This document shows positions 1 to 4,489 of a DNA stretch of 7,443 nt, in pieces. Made by a program: the position numbers and the translations under genes. The notes beneath the pieces were generated by a model, which did no database searches, had not been told where the DNA came from, and worked only from the letters and a program-made list of their open reading frames with translations. Source of the stretch: an uncultured Verrucomicrobiota bacterium (GTDB lineage: Bacteria > Verrucomicrobiota > Kiritimatiellia > CAIVKH01); assembly GCA_937894535.1 (NCBI GenBank), contig CALBHI010000345.1, positions 1-7,443 on the forward strand, read 5' to 3'. Every line of letters begins with the position of its first letter. The first letter of the stretch is position 1.

Positions 1-20
1 AAGCATCCAGGTGTTCACAC

Positions 21-44
21 ATCGGCGTCGCTGCGCTCGCCGAT
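21..44. repeat. Stem-loop in the 5' part of cassette copy 1
   Basis: ATCGGCG at 21-27 pairs perfectly with CGCCGAT at 38-44 around a 10-nt loop. The equivalent places in copies 2 and 3 also fold, with longer loops and different flanks: an 11-bp stem at 2479-2518, and a 5-bp stem at 4016-4020 with 4039-4043. The loop core TCGCTGCGCTCG is shared by all three. No T-run follows, so a standard terminator is not supported. Confidence 0.6.
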
Positions 45-164
45 AAAGGCGGGGAGCATCATCTTGCTGTTATCTTGATTCAACATCACATGCCTATTGC
101 CGCCATTTTTTCGTGTAATTCGCGTGTTTCATAGTTCCTCACTCCTCTTCCTCCTCTTTCTCTA

Positions 165-181
165 GTCCCGCTCCGCGGGAC
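165..181. repeat. Hairpin A of cassette copy 1 (REP-like)
   Basis: GTCCCGC (165-171) and GCGGGAC (175-181) form a perfect 7-bp stem with a 3-nt loop. It sits in a conserved frame: CTCTAG overlaps the 5' foot and GGGTGGT follows the 3' foot. The same unit recurs at 2820-2836 and 4166-4182. A variant with altered but still paired stem bases lies at 310-326 and 4320-4336. Confidence 0.75.
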
Positions 182-246
182 GGGTGGTGAACCCCGCTTC
201 CGTGTATTCCGCGTGTTCCGTAGTTCCTTCTCCTGATTTCCTCCGC

Positions 247-267
247 TTCCGGCGTATAACGCCGGAA
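247..267. repeat. Hairpin B of cassette copy 1
   Basis: TTCCGGCGT (247-255) and ACGCCGGAA (259-267) form a perfect 9-bp stem with an ATA loop. The sequence is identical in copies 2 (2740-2760) and 3 (4248-4268). GGAACTAC at 264-271 can instead pair with GTAGTTCC at 220-227. The 36-nt gap between these two is the same in all three copies, so two exclusive folds are possible. Confidence 0.75.
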
Positions 268-309
268 CTACAGAAGCCGCTTCCTTCCGTTTTCCCTCCG
301 TGTCCTCTA

Positions 310-326
310 GGTCCGCTTGGCGGACC
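310..326. repeat. Hairpin C of cassette copy 1 (covarying relative of hairpin A)
   Basis: GGTCCGC (310-316) pairs with GCGGACC (320-326) around a TTG loop, in the same CTCTAG...GGGTGGT frame as hairpin A. Against hairpin A, the second stem pair is G-C instead of T-A and the third is T-A instead of C-G, so both strands changed together. Confidence 0.75.
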
Positions 327-370
327 GGGTGGTAAACACTTCTTCCTTGCTCCCATGACGAACTGATCGC

Positions 371-2410
371 TTGACCCGTTCTCGCGTGCGCCCGTACCGT
401 CGCGTCATGCCGTCGGTTTCGACTTCCTGTCCGCGCCTGACCCCGCTTGCCGTGCGGGCCGGTGCCGCGTTAGTGGCTTTCCTGCTCGCCATGGGCTGGT
501 CCGGCTTGTGGCTGGCCGGCCGCGGGCAGTTCGTGGCCGCGACAACCTGGTGGATCGGCCTTGCCGGTGCCGCACTGGGCGGGTGGCTGGCCGGTCCGCT
601 GGCCCGCGCCACCGCACCGTGGTCCCCCCGCACCTTCATGGCCGGCCTCGGCCTCGTTCTTCTCGCCTTGCTGCCCAACCTGCGCCAAAGCGAAATGGTC
701 CTCGGCGGCTGGGATCCCGGCGTGTACCTGCACACCGCCGCCGCCGTCGTGCGGGGTGGATCGGTGCAGATCGTCGACCCCGACCTGGCCGCGCTGACCG
801 ATGACGAAAAGGCCGTGCTCTCCCGAAACCTGTTCGGGGTGTCCGAGCCCTTCGGCGGCATGCGCATCCTCCCCAACGGCACGACCTCTCCCTCGTTCCA
901 CCACGCCTATCCCTGCCTGATGGCCTCCGCCTGGCCGCTCGGCGGCGTCCGCGCCGCGTGGTGGGTGAATCCGCTCTTTCACACCGGCAGTGTCCTGCTC
1001 ATCGCCATCCTCGCTTCGCTGCTCTGGGGCGCGCGGTGGGGGTGGGTGGCCGGCGTGCTGCTCGCGGTCAGCCCGGCCCAGGTCTGGCAGGCCGGATTTC
1101 CCACCGCTGAAATGACCACCCAGTTTTTCCTGCTCGCCGGTGCGGTGTTCCTGCTGCTCAGCCAGTCGCGCCGCGAAGGCGGCATGGGCCTTGCCGTGTT
1201 GTCCGCCTGGTGCCTCGGATTTGCCCTGCTGTTGCGTTACGACACGATCCTGCTGCTCGTGCCGGTAATGTTGTGGCTGCTTGCCGGACTCCCCGGCGCG
1301 GCTCATCCGGGTCGGATTGTGGCCATGCTGGTGGCGCTGGTTCCGCCGGTCGCCCACTTCCACCACATCCAGACCCACGTCGCCCCGTACTACCATCCGG
1401 TGAGTTCGATGGTCGTCCCGGTCCTGGCCTCGGTGACCGGAGTGATCCTCGCCTGGTTGCTGGTGCGGTTGCTGGCGCGCCGTTGGTTGTCCGCGCGGAT
1501 GGACCGGTGGGACGGCTGGCTGCGTCGGGTGCTGACCTTTGGCCTCATCGCCTGGCTGCTGGTTGCGGGCGTGGTACGTCCGTGGCTCGCGGCGGGTGGA
1601 GGCGGGGTGGGATGGCTGCGTGAACGACTCGGTGCCGATCACACCCTCTTCGCGCTGCTGGCCGGACACGATGCCGGGAACATCTTCCATCTCGCTGCCT
1701 TCGTCGGTTGGCCAGCCCTCGTGCTGGCCCTCGTCGCGCTGGTCGCCGCGGTCTGGACCTGCCGCGACCTGCCGCGCCGCGCCTTGCTCTACGCCGCCAC
1801 GGTGTCGCTGGTCATCATCACCACGCATGTCTTCAACGACCATTTCCTGATGTGGGTGGCGCGCCGGTTCGTGCCGGTGATCCTGCCGCTGCTGGTCCTG
1901 CTTGTGGTTGGTGCGCTGGCGGCTCTGGCCCGGCGCGGTTGGTGGCCGCGGTCCACCGTTGCCGGGGCCGCGCTGGTGACGCTGTTGGCCGCGTTCCCGG
2001 CATCCGACGCGGCCTACCTGGCCCGCCACCGCGACTGGCCGGGCCTGTTGGACTGGGTCACGCGGGTGGAGCAGGGGATACCACCCGGGTCCACGGTATT
2101 TTGCGATCAGCCGGGCTTTGCCGCGCCGCTGCGCTATCTGCACGGACACCGCAGCTACGAACTGCAACGCCGCGAGCCCGATGCCCGGAGCAAGCTGGCC
2201 GGCATCATGCGCGCCCGGCTGGAGCGAGGTGAGCCGGTGGTGTTCCTAAGCATGCGCGGCCCGATTTCGGATGCCGCGCTCACCTTCACGCCCCTCGCCG
2301 AATTGCCGCTCGAGAGCACCATCGTGCAGGACACCCTGCGCGGCATCCCGTCCTCGCTCAAACTGCGCGGCGGTGACTTCGTCCTCTACCGCGTGGAAGC
2401 GGTGCGGTGA
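371..2410 (+). CDS. Polytopic membrane protein, putative GT-C (GT39/PMT-like) glycosyltransferase
   Basis: The product has 679 residues from TTG 371, or 667 from ATG 407. Neither start has a clear Shine-Dalgarno site; both precede the first membrane segment (about residues 28-50), so the start is unsettled. About 12 hydrophobic segments run to residue 545 and are followed by a soluble C-terminal part (about 546-679). After the third segment lies G-W-D-P-G-V-Y (113-119) in what would be the first large external loop, where GT39-type enzymes that use polyprenyl-phosphate sugars carry their acidic catalytic residue; D115 is the candidate. Other features resembling such proteins are S-P-A-Q-V-W-Q-A (234-241) and R-R-F-V-P-V-I-L-P (498-506). 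By family knowledge it would transfer a lipid-linked sugar on the outer face of the cytoplasmic membrane; the acceptor is unknown. It stands alone between two repeat cassettes. The membrane assignment is firm; the enzyme class is moderate. Confidence 0.85.
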   Translation: MTRSRVRPYRRVMPSVSTSCPRLTPLAVRAGAALVAFLLAMGWSGLWLAGRGQFVAATTWWIGLAGAALGGWLAGPLARATAPWSPRTFMAGLGLVLLALLPNLRQSEMVLGGWDPGVYLHTAAAVVRGGSVQIVDPDLAALTDDEKAVLSRNLFGVSEPFGGMRILPNGTTSPSFHHAYPCLMASAWPLGGVRAAWWVNPLFHTGSVLLIAILASLLWGARWGWVAGVLLAVSPAQVWQAGFPTAEMTTQFFLLAGAVFLLLSQSRREGGMGLAVLSAWCLGFALLLRYDTILLLVPVMLWLLAGLPGAAHPGRIVAMLVALVPPVAHFHHIQTHVAPYYHPVSSMVVPVLASVTGVILAWLLVRLLARRWLSARMDRWDGWLRRVLTFGLIAWLLVAGVVRPWLAAGGGGVGWLRERLGADHTLFALLAGHDAGNIFHLAAFVGWPALVLALVALVAAVWTCRDLPRRALLYAATVSLVIITTHVFNDHFLMWVARRFVPVILPLLVLLVVGALAALARRGWWPRSTVAGAALVTLLAAFPASDAAYLARHRDWPGLLDWVTRVEQGIPPGSTVFCDQPGFAAPLRYLHGHRSYELQRREPDARSKLAGIMRARLERGEPVVFLSMRGPISDAALTFTPLAELPLESTIVQDTLRGIPSSLKLRGGDFVLYRVEAVR

Positions 2411-2478
2411 ATCGTTGCCAAGCGTCGTGCGGTGGGTGGATGATACCCGAAGCATCCAGGTGTTCACAGATCGTCCCT

Positions 2479-2518
2479 CCTCCGGCGGGTAAACATCGCT
2501 GCGCTCGCCCGCCGGAGG
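2479..2518. repeat. 11-bp stem-loop in cassette copy 2
   Basis: CCTCCGGCGGG (2479-2489) and CCCGCCGGAGG (2508-2518) are perfect inverted repeats around an 18-nt loop. The right arm and the bases up to about 2527 are missing in copies 1 and 3, so this stem marks an insertion here or deletions there. It lies 70 nt after the membrane-protein stop codon and could slow or end transcription, but has no T-run. Confidence 0.6.
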
Positions 2519-2578
2519 CGGAGTCTGCCCGATAAAAGGCGGGGAGCATCATCTTGTACTTATCTTGATTCAATATCA

Positions 2579-2680
2579 TCCGGAGCGTGGCCCCTTGGCC
2601 GGGCAGGCTCGCCGCGGTGTAAGGCACAATCCGCAAATCCCCTCCCCGGAGGGGTGGCCGCAGGCCGGGGTGGGTTGGTT
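2579..2680. repeat. Cassette insert with paired small hairpins, unique to copy 2
   Basis: Within this insert CCCCTC (2639-2644) pairs with GAGGGG (2649-2654) around CCCG. Just after it GGCC (2657-2660) can pair with GGCC (2664-2667) around GCA, followed by GGGGTGGG. The plan of a short stem followed by a G-rich GGGTGG tail resembles hairpins A and C, so it may be another REP-like family nested in the cassette. No gene is seen here. The relationship is inferred from layout only. Confidence 0.5.
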
Positions 2681-2739
2681 GCCGCCCCCTTTTCGCGTCG
2701 TTCGCGTATTTCGTAGTTCCTTCTCCTTGCTTCCTCCAC

Positions 2740-2760
2740 TTCCGGCGTATAACGCCGGAA
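2740..2760. repeat. Hairpin B of cassette copy 2
   Basis: Identical to the 9-bp stem with ATA loop in copies 1 and 3. The alternative pairing of GTAGTTCC (2713-2720) with GGAACTAC (2757-2764) keeps its 36-nt spacing, although the block before it here derives from the first 9-nt block rather than the second. Confidence 0.75.
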
Positions 2761-2819
2761 CTACAGAAGCCGCATTCTTTTGCGGTTCCGTTCTTCCTCC
2801 GTGGCCTCCGTGTCCTCTA

Positions 2820-2836
2820 GTCCCGCTCCGCGGGAC
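2820..2836. repeat. Hairpin A-type of cassette copy 2
   Basis: GTCCCGC (2820-2826) and GCGGGAC (2830-2836) pair around TCC, with CTCTAG at the 5' foot and GGGTGGT after the 3' foot. Here the A-type stem sits at the end of the cassette, where copies 1 and 3 have the C-type stem. The two stem variants are therefore interchangeable in position. Confidence 0.75.
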
Positions 2837-2861
2837 GGGTGGTTCAACCCGCTTCCCCGCC

Positions 2862-2892
2862 GCGCAGGATTTGATTGATCCTGTTCCTGCGC
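2862..2892 (+). promoter_or_regulatory. Two mutually exclusive stem-loops before the GT2 gene
   Basis: GCGCAGGA (2862-2869) pairs with TCCTGCGC (2885-2892). Alternatively CAGGAT (2865-2870) pairs with ATCCTG (2878-2883). The two folds share bases, so only one can form at a time. They end 20 nt before the GT2 start codon, in the short unique stretch between repeat cassette and gene. A leader-control or protein-binding role is possible, but nothing beyond the pairing supports it. Confidence 0.35.
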
Positions 2893-2912
2893 TGATTTAC
2901 AACCCTTTCTCC

Positions 2913-3860
2913 ATGCCTGCACCTCAACGACATGCATCAGCGACGCGGCCGATCCCGGGGCGGATTTCCGTGGCGATTCCCGTCCTGAACGCCGAGAAGT
3001 ACCTGCCCACGTTGCTGCCGGCCATCCTGAACCAGAAACCGGTTCCTCCCGACGAGGTGATCCTGGTCGATTCGAACTCGACCGACCGCACCCGCGACAT
3101 CGCGACGACCTTCGACAAGGTCCGGGTCATCCCCATCGCCCGGTTTTCGCACGGCGGATCCCGCAACCTCGGTGCGGCCGAGGCGACCGGCGACGTCGTG
3201 GTCTTCCTGTCGCAGGACGCCACCCCGCGCGGCGATGACTGGTTGGAAAAGCTGCTGATCCCGTTCGAGGATCCGCAGGTCGCCGCGACCTACTCGCGCC
3301 AGGTTCCCTATCCGGATGCCAATCCGATGGAGCGGTACTTCCTGGAGACCCATTTCCCGCCCGGCCTCGCCGTGCGCCGGGCCAAGGAGGGCCACAAACC
3401 GCTTTCCCTGCACGACGTATTTCTCTCGAACGTCAGCGCCGCCTACCGCCGCCAAGCCCTGCTCGATCACCCGTTTGACGAGGAACTGATCATGAGCGAG
3501 GACCAGCAGATCTCGCGCGACCTGCTCAATGCCGGCTACGCCGTGGTGTACCAGCCGGCGTCGGTGGTCACCCACTCCCACAACTACACCCTCAACGTGG
3601 TGTTCCGCCGGTACTTCGACAGCGTGTACTCGCTCACCCTTGTGTTCCCCAAGCACGACATGGGCACCAGCGCCTCGATGGGGTTCAGCTACCTCGGGCG
3701 CGAGTTCATGCACATGCTCACCAAGCATCCGCTGTGGATCCCGTATTACGCCTGCTACACCGTCGCCAAAACCCTCGGCACCCTCGCTGGCCACTTCGCC
3801 GAAGCAATGCCCCGTTCCTGGGCCCGCCGCTGCAGCCTGCACCGCTACCACTGGCGGTAA
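2913..3860 (+). CDS. Glycosyltransferase family 2, rhamnosyltransferase-like
   Basis: The product has 315 residues from ATG 2913. The open frame extends upstream to 2565, but that part is repeat cassette and lacks family similarity. This ATG lies 16 residues before the first GT-A strand I-S-V-A-I-P-V-L-N (18-26). No clear Shine-Dalgarno site precedes it. Motifs in order: D-E-V-I-L-V-D-S-N-S-T-D-R-T (47-60) for nucleotide-sugar binding; F-S-H-G-G-S-R-N-L-G-A (78-88); F-L-S-Q-D-A-T-P (98-105), the metal-binding region; E-D-Q-Q (196-199), the likely catalytic base region; and T-H-S-H-N-Y (220-225). F-S-H-G-G-S-R-N and S-Q-D-A-T-P are typical of the O-antigen rhamnosyltransferase branch of GT2. 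The family works in the cytoplasm, moving sugar from an activated nucleotide donor to a growing surface glycan. Length is normal and the gene looks intact. Sugar and acceptor cannot be read from sequence, and no other glycan genes adjoin it. Confidence 0.92.
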   Translation: MPAPQRHASATRPIPGRISVAIPVLNAEKYLPTLLPAILNQKPVPPDEVILVDSNSTDRTRDIATTFDKVRVIPIARFSHGGSRNLGAAEATGDVVVFLSQDATPRGDDWLEKLLIPFEDPQVAATYSRQVPYPDANPMERYFLETHFPPGLAVRRAKEGHKPLSLHDVFLSNVSAAYRRQALLDHPFDEELIMSEDQQISRDLLNAGYAVVYQPASVVTHSHNYTLNVVFRRYFDSVYSLTLVFPKHDMGTSASMGFSYLGREFMHMLTKHPLWIPYYACYTVAKTLGTLAGHFAEAMPRSWARRCSLHRYHWR

Positions 3861-3866
3861 GGCAGT

Positions 3867-4137
3867 AACTACGAAATACGCGAACGACACGAAAAGGGGA
3901 GGGGTGCGTGGTTTCGCGCGGTATGTGGTTGCGTGGATGATACCTGGATGCTTCGGGTAGTTTTGCTTCGCAAAACTACCCGAAGCATCCAGGTGTTCAC
4001 AGATCGTCCCTCCTCCGGCGGGTAAACATCGCTGCGCTCGCCGATAAAGACGGGGAGCATCATCTTGCTGTTATCTTGATTCAACATCACATGCCTTTGG
4101 CCGCCATTTTTTCGTGTCGTTCGCGTGTTTCGTAGTT
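3867..4137. repeat. Outer inverted repeat of 29 nt around cassette copy 3's 5' half
   Basis: The 29 nt at 3867-3895 are the reverse complement of the 9-nt periodic block at 4109-4137 with one mismatch. The same comparison with copy 2 (2690-2718) also gives one mismatch. The left arm begins six bases after the GT2 stop codon. It is the only cassette piece in this window in inverted orientation. Between the arms lie unique sequence, the 25-bp perfect inverted repeat, and the 5' half of copy 3. Confidence 0.75.
3942..3994. repeat. 25-bp perfect inverted repeat with TTC loop
   Basis: 3942-3966 and 3970-3994 are exact reverse complements with a 3-nt loop; the apex reads TTTTGC-TTC-GCAAAA. It lies 81 nt after the GT2 stop and is the strongest hairpin in the window. 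It could end transcription in both directions or form a cruciform; no T-run follows the right arm. Compared with copy 2, which joins GGATGATACC directly to CGAAGCATCC (2438-2456), 36 extra nt follow GATACC here. They end in a second TACC, so the insert is bounded by a TACC direct repeat. Confidence 0.85.
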
Positions 4138-4165
4138 CTTCACTCCTCTTCCTCCTCTTCCTCTA

Positions 4166-4182
4166 GTCCCGCTCCGCGGGAC
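4166..4182. repeat. Hairpin A of cassette copy 3
   Basis: GTCCCGC (4166-4172) and GCGGGAC (4176-4182) pair around TCC. The stem is identical to the A stems at 165-181 and 2820-2836 and keeps the same CTCTAG and GGGTGGT flanks. Confidence 0.75.
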
Positions 4183-4247
4183 GGGTGGTTAATCCCGCTT
4201 CCGTGCATTCCGCGTGTTCCGTAGTTCCTTCTCCTGATTTCCTCCGC

Positions 4248-4268
4248 TTCCGGCGTATAACGCCGGAA
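4248..4268. repeat. Hairpin B of cassette copy 3
   Basis: A perfect 9-bp stem with ATA loop, identical in all three cassettes. The alternative pairing of GTAGTTCC (4221-4228) with GGAACTAC (4265-4272) is again 36 nt apart. Confidence 0.75.
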
Positions 4269-4319
4269 CTACAGAAGCCGCATCATCCCGTTTTCCTTCC
4301 GTGGTCTCCGTGTCCTCTA

Positions 4320-4336
4320 GGTCCGCCTGGCGGGCC
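4320..4336. repeat. Hairpin C of cassette copy 3
   Basis: GGTCCGC (4320-4326) pairs with GCGGGCC (4330-4336). Relative to copy 1 the third stem pair is a T-G wobble in place of T-A, and the loop is CTG in place of TTG. An RNA stem would survive this change. Confidence 0.7.
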
Positions 4337-4402
4337 GGGTGGTGAACCCCTCTTCCTCGCCGTCCGCCCGCTACCCGAGATCGCGTAAGGCCTTCCATGA
4401 GT

Positions 4403-4421
4403 CCCGGATCGGGTTTCTTTT
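4403..4421 (+). terminator. Weak terminator-like hairpin before the protease gene
   Basis: CCCG (4403-4406) and CGGG (4410-4413) form a short stem directly followed by TTTCTTTT (4414-4421). This is the only stem plus T-rich tract in the intergenic DNA. The stem has just 4 bp and the nearest upstream gene ends over 500 nt away, so it is a low-confidence candidate that would insulate the protease gene. Confidence 0.25.
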
Positions 4422-4434
4422 CATTTATTCAAAT

Positions 4435-4463
4435 TTGACGGGGCGGGGGAGTTGGGGTTTATT
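4435..4463 (+). promoter_or_regulatory. Candidate sigma70-type promoter of the protease gene
   Basis: TTGACG (4435-4440, five of six consensus bases) and TTTATT (4458-4463, four of six) are separated by 17 nt. They lie in the only AT-rich stretch near the gene, just after the repeat cassette. Transcription would start near 4470, leaving a leader of about 20 nt that carries the Shine-Dalgarno site. Phylum-specific promoter rules are unknown, so this is a pattern match only. Confidence 0.45.
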
Positions 4464-4477
4464 GCTGGTAGAACCGT

Positions 4478-4483
4478 GGGGGA
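4478..4483 (+). promoter_or_regulatory. Ribosome binding site favouring the TTG start at 4490
   Basis: GGGGGA ends 6 nt before TTG 4490 but 15 nt before the in-frame ATG at 4499. Only the TTG start also gives the signal peptide a positive charge (K2). Spacing and signal-peptide logic both favour TTG. Confidence 0.55.
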
Positions 4484-4489
4484 ATCCTG

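Larger units (their letters stand above)
1..345. repeat. Intergenic repeat cassette, copy 1 (left edge cut by window)
   Basis: This gene-free stretch is a near-copy of 3983-4350 and shares most of its parts with 2447-2850. In order it holds: the AAGCATCCAGG start; a stem (21-27 with 38-44); a GGGGAGCATCATCTT segment; a 9-nt periodic block (108-136); a pyrimidine-rich tract (137-163); hairpin A (165-181) followed by GGGTGGT; a second 9-nt block (198-227); hairpin B (247-267); a short third block; and hairpin C (310-326) followed by GGGTGGT. Compared with copy 3 it lacks about 23 nt near position 25. Short open frames inside it come from the repeat and do not look like genes. The cassette ends about 25 nt before the next gene. 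Confidence 0.85.
2437..2850. repeat. Intergenic repeat cassette, copy 2 (rearranged)
   Basis: This gene-free stretch starts with GGATGATACC and CGAAGCATCCAGG, as copy 3 does, but differs in three ways. It has an extra right arm near 2508-2527 that makes an 11-bp stem. It has about 100 nt of unrelated sequence (about 2579-2680) with its own hairpins, where copies 1 and 3 have a short ACATGCC...GCCGCCAT linker. It also lacks the hairpin A and second 9-nt block, passing directly from the first block (2690-2718) through a pyrimidine tract to hairpin B (2740-2760). It ends with the third 9-nt block and a hairpin of A type (2820-2836) plus GGGTGGT, about 65 nt before the next gene. Confidence 0.8.
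3979..4350. repeat. Intergenic repeat cassette, copy 3 (most complete)
   Basis: This copy aligns with copy 1 from 3983 almost without gaps apart from about 23 nt near 4010-4030. Order: CGAAGCATCCAGG start; weak stem (4016-4043); GGGGAGCATCATCTT segment; first 9-nt block (4109-4137); pyrimidine tract; hairpin A (4166-4182) with GGGTGGT; second 9-nt block (4199-4228); hairpin B (4248-4268); third 9-nt block (4297-4314); hairpin C (4320-4336) with GGGTGGT. It holds no convincing gene. It ends about 85 nt before a plausible promoter. Confidence 0.85.

Noticed and set aside
184..366. Small open frame shared by cassettes 1 and 3 (also 4185-4388) with about 30 nearly identical residues
   Set aside because: The similarity is explained by repeat DNA. 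Copy 2 does not keep the frame, the frame crosses hairpin B and the 9-nt block, and no ribosome site precedes it. The few base differences are too few to test for coding constraint.
470..2167. A 565-codon open frame on the minus strand inside the membrane-protein gene
   Set aside because: The translation is rich in R, G, Q, H and P with no membrane segments or motifs, as expected opposite a GC-rich gene. The + strand frame has clear hydrophobic segments.
2871..2899. TTGATT and GATTTA as a promoter for the GT2 gene
   Set aside because: The -10 match is poor and the elements overlap the competing stem-loops. The evidence is too weak to list as a feature.
2565..2912. Upstream extension of the GT2 frame by 116 codons
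   Set aside because: The extension translates repeat cassette DNA, including hairpins B and A, and resembles no GT2 N-terminus. ATG 2913 sits just before the first GT-A strand.
2937..3890. A 317-codon minus-strand open frame opposite the GT2 gene
   Set aside because: The + strand frame carries clear GT2 motifs. The minus frame is a low-complexity shadow of high-GC codon use.
3942..3994. The 25-bp palindrome as a standard Rho-independent terminator
   Set aside because: No T-run follows either arm. Termination is possible but is not shown by the sequence.
1..4350. The repeated cassette as a CRISPR array
   Set aside because: The units are long, composite and separated by genes. There is no short regular repeat-spacer pattern and no cas gene.
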